A stretch of DNA of 64,000 nt. Source: Monomorium pharaonis (lineage: Eukaryota; Arthropoda; Insecta; Hymenoptera; Formicidae). The notes beneath the pieces were generated by a model. The model had not been told where the DNA came from. It ran no database searches and was given only the letters and a program-made list of their open reading frames with translations. Shown here piece by piece: positions 22,481 through 33,852 of this stretch; position 1 is the first letter of the stretch; every line of letters begins with the position of its first letter. Made by a program: the position numbers and the translations under genes. The DNA lies in the NCBI RefSeq assembly GCF_013373865.1, contig NC_050472.1:18312136-18376135 (forward strand), written 5' to 3'.

Positions 22481-23395
22481 TGTAACATGATGCTTTGCTT
22501 AATAAAAAACAATCTAACAGAAAAATCAAGCATACGTTAGATGTGATACTGATGTACTGATCAAGCACACGTTAGACTTGATACTGATGTGAAAATGATG
22601 CGTAACATCATTAATAAAAATACCAAACTTTTATTAATACGTGATTTCCATTTCATATATGATACATACCGCGACATGACGAAAACTAAAACTTGAATGT
22701 GAAATATGTGACGTAGACAGAATGAACACTGTGTGAAAGCAACGTGACTACTCTAATATTGCGCAACTGTTAGATAAAAATTAATAACATACATACAGGG
22801 ATGCAGATAATATAAATGTATACTATTATAACATAGATAATATATAACATGTATAATATACATATAGATAACATAAATGAAACATAGTATAAGATAGTAT
22901 AATTACTTTATAATGCTATATACATAAAAGTCAATTTTATTGAAAATTTATTTTAATAAAAAAAAAATTTTTTTTGAAAAAAAACAGCGTAGTTAAATAG
23001 AGGTATTTATGCTGTAAAACTTTTGTATAAAACATTCTTTTATATTCTATTTAGTTTACGAGATATGGTAGAAATATCGAGGAAAGGTAAAAATATCTCG
23101 ACCTTGGAAAGGTGGTTTCACTCCTTCAAACCATTTATAAGTCCAAATGGAAAATTTTCTGATTTTAATAAAACTTGGCATAAATGTAGAAGGGCTAAAT
23201 ACATTAATTTAGAAATTTTTATTTTAGTTCAAAAACGGCTTGAAGGGGTGAAACCATCCTTTAAAGTTGAGACATTTTTGCATTTTCTCGATATATCTCG
23301 CAAACTAAACAAAAAAAAAGTTTCATACAAAAGTTTTACAGTATAAATATCTCTATTTAACTATGCTATTTATTTTTTCAAAAAATTTTTTTTTT

Positions 23396-23945
23396 ACAAT
23401 AAATTATTTATAGTTTTTCGAAAAACGAGGAATCTTACAAGTACTTTTGAACATTGATATCTCGCTAGTAACTGTATTTTAAGACTAACAAAGATGTCGA
23501 CGCGCAATTTATATGAACTATTTACAGAGAAATTATATTTAGTAGCAAAATTCGTTGTGAATCAGATAAGCAATCTTATCTTTATGTTATAAAACATTAT
23601 CTTTTGAAACATTGGTTGAATAATTAACTTATTAGTATGTGATATTTATATACATTTACATGATATTTATGTTTATGAAGAGATAGAAAATTGCCCAATC
23701 TATGGTAAAGAATTCATAATTTTAAATTAAATTTTTTAAATGTTTATTATATTCTTTTTTACTAGCTCAATTTATCTCTTTTCAATTTATATTTTTTCTA
23801 TTATAAGTGACTGTGAATTATGTAAGTTGTTTGGGAAAATCAAGACCAAACTTAGATCACGTGTTAATCAGGTCGAGTAAATAAAAAGTTTATATAAACT
23901 TGTTCGGAAATGTTTTAAAATTGTTTGAAAAGTTAAAGATTTTTA

Positions 23946-23991
<46 letters not shown>

Positions 23992-24289
23992 ATAATTACG
24001 ATAAATATTTTCAGGAATATTTGAAAAAGTTTGATAGTTATTAAAAGTTTGATGAATAGAACCATTTTTACAAAACAAAGAATTCGAACATTTATTATAA
24101 TTAACACAATTAATTATAATAAATATAATTAATTGTTATTAATTATAATATTTATTATAATTAATTGTGTTAATTATAATAAATAAATATTTACATAAAA
24201 TATTTATTTATTTTATGTAAATAAATATTTACATAAAATATTTATTTATTTTATGTAAATAAATATTTACATAAAATATTTATATAAAA
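23396..24289. repeat. AT-rich DNA with microsatellites
   Basis: No gene. A TA microsatellite at about 23951-23987, then from ~24070 a palindromic AT array in which AATATTTACATAAAATATTTA recurs about three times. Confidence 0.7.
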
Positions 24290-24600
24290 CTAGAACATTA
24301 TAGGCGCGCGCTACTTAGCTTTTTACTTTTTGAAAATAAATTGCAATAATAATTACATAGATAACCATGATCTATACAAATTAACTTTTGTTAACTTGAT
24401 GATGACAGTATCTTACAAAGTTATTGCAGTAAGACTATCAGAGTTGCAGAATACCGACAACATTTTGATAGATGCAACTATCGATTTTATTCCTTTATTT
24501 CTTTTTTTAAATGTTTTTCATAATAACATTATATAAAAAATTAAGAAATACATTCTTAGAAATGTAAAATATTATAAAAATCACATTATTGTAATAATGT
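24290..24600 (-). mobile_element. Helitron 3' end, relic
   Basis: CTAG at 24290-24293 followed (on the plus strand) by AACATTATAGGCGCGCGCTA and TTAGCTTTTTACTTTTTG matches the minus-strand 3' end at 229-300. One hairpin arm is lost. The 5' end was not located. Confidence 0.5.
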
Positions 24601-25282
24601 TATGTTAATAATGTCTTACTAATTACTGGGCAATTCTTTTTCTTTTGGTTCCCTCTCCTCTTTTCTCTCTCTCTTTCTCCTTGCTCAACCTTTTATTTTT
24701 GCTTTATTTATTTTTTAACTTTAAACAAAGTGTTGTTTATCCTCTCCTTTTCTTTCTTTTACATTGACTATTTTTTAGGTCTTCTTTAGTTTTAAATATT
24801 AATAATAATATTAGTTAATTAATTATATCCTTTTCTCTTCTTCCTTTCCTTTTTTTTTCTCTTTTTCATAAATTAGAATTACACCTTCAATGTAAAATAC
24901 TACGAAAAAACACACAAAGAAAAAAAAGAGAACACACACGCATCATGATTTTTCTTGATCAGAAGGAGGCTTTTTCCTCATTCGATTTTTTAAATCAATT
25001 TTCTTTTAATGTTTTTTTCTCTCTTTTTCTTCCTTTTGTTGTATCTAGTCAAATTTTTCTTTATAATATTCTTCGTTTTTTCTAGCAAAAAGATAAATAT
25101 TATATTTTATAATATTCATACTCTGTCAGATATAAATTTAAGAAATTTGTAAACAATTTGACAATACCAATTTTACATGTAAATATCTTACTACATTTTA
25201 CTTTAAAAAAATTTTTCTTAAGTTTTTTTAATTTGCTCGCTCTTTCTCTCTCTTCCTTTTTCTCTTTTGTTTCCTCTTTTAC
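24601..25282. other. Pyrimidine-rich AT-rich stretch
   Basis: Long TTTCTCTCTTTT-type runs; no gene or terminal repeat seen. Confidence 0.6.
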
Positions 25283-25284
25283 AT

Positions 25285-25357
<73 letters not shown>

Positions 25358-25378
25358 GCGCGCGCGCGCGCGCGCGCA
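25283..25378. repeat. Compound (CA)n(CG)n microsatellite
   Basis: About 60 bp of CA dinucleotides followed directly by about 36 bp of CG dinucleotides. Alternating purine-pyrimidine, so prone to Z-DNA and slippage. Confidence 0.95.
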
Positions 25379-25676
25379 TAACACAGCACACTTTTTTACA
25401 AACATAAATTTTAACATACGCACATTTAAAAAAAATCTCTTCTTTAACAGCAGCCCAATAAGCACACAATATTTTTTAAACGTTTTTAAAATATTTATTT
25501 TTAATTAATTTTACGTTATCAGCGTTTATTGTACAAATAATATTTATTTAATATTTTATAAACATTTGTTTTATATTAATTACTTATTTTAAATAATAAA
25601 TTAGAAAAAAATATTTATAAAATGTTTATTTAACGTTTTATTTAATATTTATAAATTATTAATTTTTAATTAAAAA
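25379..25676. repeat. AT-rich repeats left of Helitron
   Basis: From about 25480 on, ATATTTATTTAATATTTAT-type units resemble those at 27755-28080, so the Helitron split one AT-rich array. Confidence 0.5.
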
Positions 25677-27754
25677 CTAGCTTTTTCGCCCGCGCTTCGC
25701 GCGGGCTCTAAAGCTCTTACTTCATGCACACACATATATAAGTGCCGCGTCTGTTTGTCCGCGGTACTTATATAACATTGAAATGTAAACCTAATCATTT
25801 CTATGTCCATCCATTTGCTTTTGGTATTCAAATTTTTATTTTTGATCAAAAATACACGCCCGTGTGAGTAGTTCGCGGAAATACAAACTAACAAACATGC
25901 GTACTTATCGTATAATACAAAATCATTAGTGGTGCTATTTACATCAGTACATCATGCCGTACTCAAGCGTGATCTTATCCAATACATGTTTTTACAAAAC
26001 TTTTCATAATGAAGATCGTGTTATAAAACTTCCTCTATAATAAAAATTTGAATCAATTTATCCATATACAGGTTGTTTCATTTAAGGACCTACATTTCTT
26101 AAAGTTACGCCATTCATTGATGAAACACCTTCCTGTATATGGAAAATCCAAACCCATAGCTATCATCCTCAAAAAATTTGGAATTAAATGAGATTATTTG
26201 TGGTTCGGGCCACAAATGATGGTGTAGTTCGCGGTCATACAGATAAACATATCCGTTACTAATTTTTATAAAGAAAATTTTGGAAAAACTCTGTTTATGT
26301 AAAAAACAAACCCTTAATTTTAATTAAATAATTAAATGAAAATTATCGCGGACATACAGAAATACAGACAACTGAACTTATATACATAAATTTTTGTAAA
26401 ACCCTGTATATGTAAATAACACCTTTTTACATTGATTATTTATTTATTTATTTCCATATACAGGTTGTTTCATAAATGTTTGGCGTAACTTTAAAAAATG
26501 TAAGTCCTTAAATAAAACATCTTGTATAGGGAAAATCCAATCCCATGGTAGCCTTACTCATTAAGTTTTGAATAAAATGAGATCATTTGCAAAAGATTCG
26601 GGCTACAAATGACGATGTTGTTCGCGGTTATACAGACAAATGTTTATCCGTTATTAATCATTATATAATTTTTTGAAAAACCCTGTATTTCGAAAAACCA
26701 AATCCATAGCAGCAATCCTTGTAAAATTTGGAATAAAATAAGATCTTTTGCATTAGAATCGGACCACAAATAACGGAGTAGTTTACAGGCATACAGTCAA
26801 TCATTCATACGTATATTTTGACCTATCATTTTTGAAACACCCTGTTTTTGAAAAATTCGAGACCATAGAAGTCTTCTCTAGAAAAATGACGGATTAATTC
26901 GCGGGCATACAAATTTCAATCATTCATAACGTATATTTTGGTCTATCATTTTTGAAACACCCAGTTTTTAATAAATTTGAGTCTATAGTAGCCATCCTCG
27001 AAAAAAATGCTAAATATAGATACCATTTGCATTAAGATCGGACCACAAATGACGGAATAGTTTGCGGCATACAGACTTCAGTCATTTATACATATATTTT
27101 GGCCTATCATTTTTGAAACACCCTGTTTTTGAAAAATTTGAGTCTATGGTAGCTATTCTCGGAAAAAATGCTAAATTTTGAGACCAGTTGCAAGAGGATT
27201 GGACCACAAATGACGGAGGAGTTTACGGGAATACAGATTTGAGTCATTCATACGTATATATTTTTGCCTATCATTTTTGAAACACTCTGTATTTGAAACG
27301 TTCGAACCCATAGTAACCATTCCCTGTACAAATGATAAATTTTTAGACAAATTGCAAGAGGATCGGCCCTCAAATGACGGTGTAGTTCGCGGGCAAACAG
27401 ACTTTAGTCATTTATACGTATATTGAAGCCTATAATTTTTGAAACACTTTGTTTTTAAAAATTGGAGTCTATAGAAGCCATCCCCGGAAAAAATGCTAAA
27501 TTTTGAGATCAGTTGCAAGAGGATCGGACCACAAATGACAGAGGAGTTCACTGGAATACAGACTTTAGTCAAAAAAACGTATATTTTTGCCCATCATTTT
27601 TGAAACAACCTTTTTTTGAAAAATTCGACCCCATGGTAGCAGTCTCCGGAAAATTTGCTAAATTTTGACACCAGTGGCGTTAAGATCGGACCACAAATGA
27701 CGAAGCAGTCCGAGGAGTTACGGACATACATCGCGACTTATATATATAGATAGA
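25677..27754 (-). mobile_element. Non-autonomous Helitron with internal ~160-bp array
   Basis: Minus-strand 3' end: hairpin GCCCGCGCGAAGCGCGGGC, then GAAAAAGCTAG ending at 25677. Minus-strand 5' end TCTATCTATATATATAAG at about 27750-27754. Flanks are A and T. The interior holds about nine diverged units of ~160 bp, each with GGACCACAAATGACGG, AGTTCGCGG.CATACAGAC and CATTTTTGAAACACCCTG (near 26205, 26600, 26757, 26885, 27043, 27200, 27364, 27525 and 27687). No Rep/helicase. Confidence 0.75.
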
Positions 27755-28080
27755 TAATAATTTAAAGAAATTATTTAAGTAATATTTATTTAATATTTAT
27801 GTAATATTAATTTTACATTAAAAAATTGTTTGAAATGATATTAAAAAAAATATTTATTTAATATTGATTTAATATTTATGTTACAATAATTAATTATTTA
27901 AAATGATGATTTAAGACAAATATTAATATATTATTTATTTAGTTGATGTTTTTATAATATTAACTTAACATTTTAATAAATTGTTTAAAATAATAGTTAC
28001 GTGACATTTATTAAATATTTACGTAATAATTATTTTACATCTAAAAAATTTAAAATATTATTTAAAAAAATATTTATTTC
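27755..28080. repeat. AT-rich ~70-85-bp tandem units
   Basis: Diverged units containing TATTTATTTAATATTTATG, TTTTACATTAAAAAATTG and TTTAAAATAAT. Continues the array left of the Helitron. Confidence 0.55.
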
Positions 28081-28105
28081 TTGGTTAGGAAGCTTTACTA
28101 ATTAC

Positions 28106-28837
28106 ACAGTCCTGCGAGGTACAGTTTCAAGAACTATGAAATTGCTCCAGCACGTCAGGTTTTTTTGAAATTTTAGCTTAAATGGTCAAAAAATGGCTAT
28201 TTTAACCATTTTTATGAATTTCTATTAGAGAACCAAATTTTTTTTTTAATTTTCCACAATTGCATCGCATAGTACTACTACTTAGCTTTAAAATCCATTT
28301 TTCTTAATTATTCTACGATTTTTTAAAATGAAGATATACAATTTTGAATTCAAGACTTTTAGTCATGGAAAGTCACCCCTTTTACCGCGCCGAATGCGTT
28401 CAATTTCTGATATTAGATTCGTAATTAATTAATAGCGACCTCAAGAACTCCTGTGTAGGCAGAATAATAAAGAACTTGTCAAAAAGTAAGTTTGGCGCGG
28501 TAAAACGGGTGACTTTCTACGACTAAAAGTCTTGAATTCAAAATTGCATATCTTTATTTTAAAAAATCGTAGAATAATTAAGGAAAATGGATTTTATAGC
28601 TAAGTAGTAGTACTATGCAATGCAATTGTGGAAAACTGAAAAAAAATTTGGTTCTCTAAAAAAAATTTATAAAAATGGTTAAAATAGCCATTTTTTTGAT
28701 CATTTAAGCTAAAATTTCAAAAAAACCTGACGTGCTAGAGCTATTTCATAGTCAGATTCGTTTTTAGCGCAAAAAATCTACAAGAACCACCTCCACCTAT
28801 TCTTGAAACTGAGAAAAATGCAATTTCGCAGGACTGT
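28106..28837. mobile_element. Palindromic element, ACAGTCCTGCGA ends
   Basis: 732 bp with long inverted arms (28106-~28400 and ~28490-28837): ACAGTCCTGCGA/TCGCAGGACTGT ends and inner matches such as CTTTTAGTC and CATAGTACTACTACTTAGC. The middle is not coding. Target duplication unclear (left flank AATTAC, right flank ATTATG). Confidence 0.75.
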
Positions 28838-29270
28838 ATTATGGAATGTAAATCAAGTGTGAAGGAACAGTGAATTTATATATATGTATAAATAAAACCT
28901 CTAAGAGAAACAAATTGAAACATCGAAACATAAAGAAAGTGAAGATTAAGATTGCATTTGTCGAAACAATATGGCATATTAAGGTACAGACTCGTGACAG
29001 AACATCGTAACTGCAACGCCGTCGCGTAACATCAACGTGTGTGGACTGTGCTCCGTAACATGGTGGAAGAATGTAAGGTGTGCTCGTTCTCGAGACGAAT
29101 TTGGGATAATTCTGCGCAGGGTACCAGGTACGGCCATATTTCAACGTCACAGACATGGCCGCGCCCATGCCGCCCATAGTCGAACGTTGCACGTCACACA
29201 TGTCGCACGTCGCGTAAAGTCTCGTCTACAGAAGTCGCAAGCAGCCAGTTGCGATTTGCGACAGCCAATG
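28838..29270 (+). other. 5' flank of the non-LTR element
   Basis: GC content rises from about 28980. No domain-bearing ORF; may be the 5' UTR of the LINE or older host sequence. Confidence 0.35.
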
Positions 29271-29390
29271 ATTGTCGAGCTTTAACTAGAAACTAGGCGC
29301 TCATTGGCTATCGCAAGTCGCAAGCAGTCAGTTGCGACTTGCGATAGCCAATGAGCGCCTAGTTTCTAGTTAAAGCTCGACAATCATATA
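29271..29390 (+). promoter_or_regulatory. Perfect 53-bp inverted repeat upstream of a TATA-like box
   Basis: 29271-29323 and 29332-29384 are exact reverse complements with an 8-base loop GCAGTCAG. Each arm contains ATTGGCT (CCAAT box) sequences. It is followed at once by ATATAAAAGGG (29386-29396), a TATA-like box, then the LINE ORF1 220 bp downstream. A related half-copy lies at 29230-29279. Confidence 0.7.
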
Positions 29391-29609
29391 AAAGGGTGTC
29401 GTGGCTGTGAGAATACACGTAAGGATCAAATAGGACCAAAGTTCTCTAACGAGAGAGTGTGGATCTATGTGGAAAATCAGTGTATTTCTCATGCGGGTCA
29501 TACATATTGCGACAGGTGGATATTGATAGTGACGTGTATTTTAATTACAGTTACGTGCGTAAGTGGGCGCCCGTATCGATAGAATCGGCGTCAGCCGATA
29601 CCTACTAAT

Positions 29610-30385
29610 ATGGACGATGAATATGCAGAATATAGATGTGCCGCATGTAAGAAGATAATAAAAAGTTAGGTTGTGACATGTAAGTCATGTGTTAAACTTT
29701 TTTTTCATCCAGGATGTGCAAGTAAACATAAGGTGTACGATAGAAATCGAGAATATGTGTCATGTTCTGGCCTATTTGAGAAGTTTACAGTTGACAGTGA
29801 AAAAGATATGAATGTGAAAAAACACCAATACCGACGGGAAGCGGAAGAGAAAGACTGAGTTCAACAGGATCGACAGGAAGTGGCGGAAGCAGAGTGATAG
29901 GTGGGCATGGATATGAAAATTGATTGACTAGTAAGAACTATGAGAGAGATGAAAGATGAAATGACATGCAAACGAGAAATAAAAATGCTGATTAAGGAGA
30001 CAGTGCAAGAGGAAATTAAAGCTATTAAACAAGAAATTGAAGACTTATGAAAAGTAATACGAGGAGGAATGCAGGCATCAGCGGAAAATGTGCGCGGCAG
30101 TTACAGGGAGGCTACGAAGAAAAAGAAGGAAAACATCATAATTATCAAACTAAAGATTCAGCAAGAAAGTGAGACCACTAAAAAAATAATAAAAGAAAAG
30201 ATAGATATTAAGAATATGCCAATGGGGATAACAAAGCTACGAAAAGGAAGGGAAGGAACAGTAATTCTAGACTGCGAGACCGGAGACGAAATAGATAAAT
30301 TAAAAGATGTAGTACAGTCTAAGTTAGGTGACAGTTATAATGTTACAGAATCACTACAAAAGAAGCCGAAAATAAAATTGTCAAT
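29610..30385 (+). pseudogene. Non-LTR retrotransposon ORF1, 5' part
   Basis: Starts MDDEYAEYRCAACKK, a cysteine/histidine PHD-like region (CAAC, CKSC, HPGC), with in-frame TAG at 29667 and TGA at 29856. A charged, coiled-coil-like section follows (EIKAIKQEIEDL), then a domain ending KPKIKLSIV at the E2 insertion. The protein resumes at 39902 after the LTR element. ORF1 proteins bind element RNA; this one is inactivated by stops and the 9.5-kb insertion. Confidence 0.7.
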
Positions 30386-31127
30386 TGTTGTGAGCGAAAC
30401 ACTCACAACCAATAAATACATATTATAAAATAAAGGAAATAAAATATTAAAATAATAAGATAGCTCGCCGAGGAAGGCTCGCTATCATAAGGTGTCAGGT
30501 GACACATGCCTCGTGCGCTGCCGGCCGGTCATCGCACTGGGCAACGCACCAGCCACCTTAACGAAGTAGCGAAGCCAGCTTAGCAACAATCATGCCACCG
30601 GAAATGCATACCTGCATTTTGGCAATTGTTGCTAAACTCGCAAATATTTCCCGCGCGCCGGATGCGCGCGGGAATGACCATATATGGTCATACGGAGGGC
30701 CCGATGCCCCCACTAATAATTAAATCCGCGACACTATTTAAGCCGCTGCCGAACAGCGGCCAGCGGGATCAGTAAAAAGTAATCAAGCCGATACGTACGG
30801 CCCGCACAAGTGAATTAAGAGTCGGGACTTAGCCGCTAGCAAGTCTCTAGCGAGCAACGAGACGACGCGTTAACTTCGAGCCACGCGCCGTATCTAATCT
30901 GTGTAACACGACGCGGCACCTTCGCCGACCGCAACCAGTGTACAACATTAGAAATAAATCTTATATCAGTTTAAATTAAATCAGTGAGTGAGTGATTTGA
31001 GGACCCTGCCTACAAAACCGCTACTTTCCGCGAGTTCTAACTCCTTGGGCAGCAACAAATCCCAAAAAATCTTTTGTCGCACCGCAAGGTACGGCAAAAA
31101 TATTTTGTTGAACCACAAGGCGCAACA
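30386..31127 (+). repeat. 5' LTR of E2
   Basis: TGTTGTGAGCGAAACACTCA...GGCGCAACA. Differences from the 3' LTR: near 30727 (CCG/CTG), 30914 (GCG/GTG), 31021 (T/C), 31051 (C/A) and 31084 (G/A). Confidence 0.95.
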
Positions 31128-31131
31128 AAAT

Positions 31132-31149
31132 TGGTGGCAGCGGTGGGAT
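31132..31149 (+). other. Primer binding site of E2
   Basis: TGGTGGCAGCGGTGGGAT, identical to E1 and four bases after the LTR; complementary to a tRNA-Leu 3' end. Confidence 0.7.
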
Positions 31150-31357
31150 CACTGCCAGGAAGGAAGGCAAACAACTCCAAAGAGGAACTACCTACAAGGC
31201 CAAGGGACCGACGTCACGAGCCGAGAGCAGCTGAACGACCTCGAGGACCAGCTGACTGGACGAGCCCGCCGAGCAGAACTCAGCCACGGCTCAACACTCG
31301 ACGCAGCGTAATCAGCGACACCGGAGTACCGACCTACCGCAATACACAGCTGACAAC

Positions 31358-31386
31358 ATGAAGCGAAGCGCAGCGTTACTGTAAGT
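31358..31386 (+). promoter_or_regulatory. Leader AUG and splice donor of E2
   Basis: AUG at 31358; in unspliced RNA it reads eight codons to a TAA lying in the GTAAGT donor (31381-31386). Joining the 23-nt exon end to the acceptor at 37249-37250 (or the alternative AG at 37252-37253, three bases later) keeps the env frame. Distances and frame are the same in E1. Confidence 0.55.
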
Positions 31387-31506
31387 CGAAATAATATTGT
31401 ATAAAGCGAAATACGAAGGGCAAAGCGATAAGCCCTACTAATAGAAAAAACGTGCTGATCCCCCGGTAATCACATAACGATTATCGTAAGCGTAGAATAG
31501 GCGTGA

Positions 31507-33852
31507 ATGTCGAAAGACAACAACGCTGCTATAGCAAACGACTCGTGGTTGCATAGCGAGCAAGCCACTCGAGCTATCGAATACTGCGAACAAGCCGTCA
31601 TCGAAGCACGCGATAGAGTCCGTAGAGAACTAGATCCGTACAATAGCGAGTTACCGGAAAACGTCATCCGCGAACGAGAATTCCCATTCGCGAACCTCGA
31701 CGCGAGTTTGTTTCAAGGCGAATTCAACGCAACACGGCAACACCGTGTAGAACGACGAACACGACCGTACGAGAGTCGCACCCCTAGTCGCGTTTCGTCA
31801 CGAGGCGAGTTCTCACTTACGTCATACGAGTCCGACATTTTCGACCCAACTGACTTTTTTCAAACGGACGCGATGCCTAACGACGAACAAGCAGAGACTC
31901 AACAGTACATCGCCGGTGCAGAACAGGAACTACAGAATCTGCACCACGAACTAAGTGCTAATGCACCACGACTTGCCCGCAATGTCACGCAAAGAGACGA
32001 TGTGCAGGAAATACGGGAAGCCTTACGTGCAATGATGCACGAGGTCCGGAGACTGACTTACGAAGTCAACGAAGTGCGAGAAACAAATTCGCGAACACTA
32101 CGTCCGCACGCGCCTCGACAAACGCGATATAGCCGGCGTGAAACCGCGTTCGAGTACCCGGACGACGACGTGCGCCGACAGAGAGGTCGCGGAATATTAT
32201 CATTAAAAGAAGCTCGCGGAATGATACCCGAGTTCGACGGCAACGCGAGTAAATTACAGGAGTTTTTGAGCGCCATGACTTACGCGATCGAGAACATAGA
32301 TCCGTCGGATGAAGTGTCCCTACTAGGCGCGATATTGTGTACCAAACTGAAGGGACGCGCCATGTTAGATTTTCAGACACGACGGATAAGCGATTTCGTG
32401 CAATTAAGAACGGAATTAGAATCGTGCTACGCGAGTAAACGAAGCACAACACATTTACAGCTCGATTTCAATACCCTGAAGCAAAAGCCAGGAGAAAGCG
32501 CTCGAGCCTACGGACTGCGTACAGATAAGCTCACGATAGACCTGTACGAGTCGATGATCGAAGGCCGACACCAATACACGGCCGAACATAAGCGCATCAT
32601 TTTAGAAATGCTGCAGCAGCAAGCATTGGAAAACTATCAAATAGGGCTACGCGAAGATACAAAGGCGGTAGTCCGATCGCGCGGATACGTTACGCTACAG
32701 GACGCGATAGCAGCCGCAAGCGCAGAGGAAAGAATCAAGGGTCCCGCCGTGAGTAACACGAGACGGACACCCGACTCGCCGAGGCATTACGACAAGTCCG
32801 ATGCCCGTTGCCGAAATTGCGGCAAGTATGGCCATTACAGTAAGGATTGCCGGAATAACAGGAGCAGTAATAGATACGCCCTGCCGCAACCAGACAAACG
32901 TATAAATGCAATCGACAAGCATTGCAACTATTGCAAAAAACGCGGACACACTCGCAACGAGTGTTGGAATCTACACGGACGGCCTAAAGCCAAGGTACCG
33001 AACGCGCAAAGGAAGATGCAAAGCACCGAGATAACGGGAGCGAGAAAGAAAGCGATAACGCAGAAAAGAAACTCTGACTCCGAGCACAGTAGCGAGGAAG
33101 AAGGAGCGACGAGCCGCACACCGAGTACGCGCGCTCGAGCGTATCAAGTGACACACGTAAGACGAGACGGCACACGATGCGACGGTCTCGACCTAATTAC
33201 GCTCCCAATCAAAGAAACACGCGCTGGTAAAATCGACATGTTGTTCGATTCAGGCGCGACGATATCGTTAATAAAGGTAAAAAACCTAAAGGGAAAAACA
33301 AGAATTTATTCCGAAGAAGTATCATTGGTAGGAATAACTGGCCACCGAGTGCATACTATAGGAAAGATGCAAGCCACTATCAAGATAGGCGAGCGAGAAA
33401 TTAAACACGCCATATACGTGGTGAGAGACGATTTCCCTATGGAATACGAAGGGATAATCGGTCTCGATTTCCTGCGCAAACAGCATGTAACATGCGACTA
33501 TAAAAATAAGACAGTGACTATAGAAGATGTCACCCTGCGACTTAAACCATATAATAAAATTATTTTAAAACCGCGCAGCGAAACCATCGTTCGTGCAGTA
33601 ACGAACCGAAATAAAACCGGAGTAATCCGAGCCAAGGAAACTTCGCCCGGCATCTATATTGGCAGATGCATGGTAGAGCCAAAAAATTTTATGTGTCCTA
33701 TAAGCATAATTAACACCACGGATAAACCAGTGGAAATCACCACACCGATCGTTACCGTGGAAGATATCGAAGAAGATGTCATGCAACAAGTCTATGTCGT
33801 GAACTCCGAAAAGGACTGCGAGACAAAGCTTCCCCGCGGAGAACGCATATGA
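31507..33852 (+). CDS. gag: Gag-protease polyprotein of E2 (781 aa)
   Basis: Structural Gag polyprotein ending in an aspartic protease. Arg/Glu-rich N-terminal region, capsid-like helical section (about residues 225-400), two CCHC zinc knuckles at about residues 435-448 (CRNCGKYGHYSKDC) and 473-486 (CNYCKKRGHTRNEC), an acidic Ser/Glu linker near 520, and the protease active site DSGA at about residue 581. ATG at 31507 chosen because both copies share it. Placing PR in the gag frame, then a single in-frame UGA before RT, is unusual for Metaviridae, where a frameshift normally precedes PR. Gag forms particles and binds RNA; PR matures the polyprotein. Confidence 0.93.
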   Translation: MSKDNNAAIANDSWLHSEQATRAIEYCEQAVIEARDRVRRELDPYNSELPENVIREREFPFANLDASLFQGEFNATRQHRVERRTRPYESRTPSRVSSRGEFSLTSYESDIFDPTDFFQTDAMPNDEQAETQQYIAGAEQELQNLHHELSANAPRLARNVTQRDDVQEIREALRAMMHEVRRLTYEVNEVRETNSRTLRPHAPRQTRYSRRETAFEYPDDDVRRQRGRGILSLKEARGMIPEFDGNASKLQEFLSAMTYAIENIDPSDEVSLLGAILCTKLKGRAMLDFQTRRISDFVQLRTELESCYASKRSTTHLQLDFNTLKQKPGESARAYGLRTDKLTIDLYESMIEGRHQYTAEHKRIILEMLQQQALENYQIGLREDTKAVVRSRGYVTLQDAIAAASAEERIKGPAVSNTRRTPDSPRHYDKSDARCRNCGKYGHYSKDCRNNRSSNRYALPQPDKRINAIDKHCNYCKKRGHTRNECWNLHGRPKAKVPNAQRKMQSTEITGARKKAITQKRNSDSEHSSEEEGATSRTPSTRARAYQVTHVRRDGTRCDGLDLITLPIKETRAGKIDMLFDSGATISLIKVKNLKGKTRIYSEEVSLVGITGHRVHTIGKMQATIKIGEREIKHAIYVVRDDFPMEYEGIIGLDFLRKQHVTCDYKNKTVTIEDVTLRLKPYNKIILKPRSETIVRAVTNRNKTGVIRAKETSPGIYIGRCMVEPKNFMCPISIINTTDKPVEITTPIVTVEDIEEDVMQQVYVVNSEKDCETKLPRGERI

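Larger units (their letters stand above)
20387..23395. mobile_element. Palindromic DNA transposon 'CAAGGG', copy A, right end truncated
   Basis: Starts CAAGGGAACCTCGCGAACCC after TAA (20384-20386). The arm sequence (GAAACTTGGCATAAATG, TTTTCTCGATATATCTCG, AAAGTTTTACAGTATAAATA) recurs inverted near 22980-23170 and again direct near 23165-23395. It carries transposase N-terminal coding in both orientations (~21802-22055 plus, ~22060-22475 minus). Copy B (53867-57100) is complete, so the last ~280 bp are missing here. A solo LTR is inserted at 20824. Confidence 0.75.

Noticed and set aside
25100..25469. Two minus-strand ORFs of 83-121 codons
   Set aside because: Mostly translated CA/CG dinucleotide repeat.
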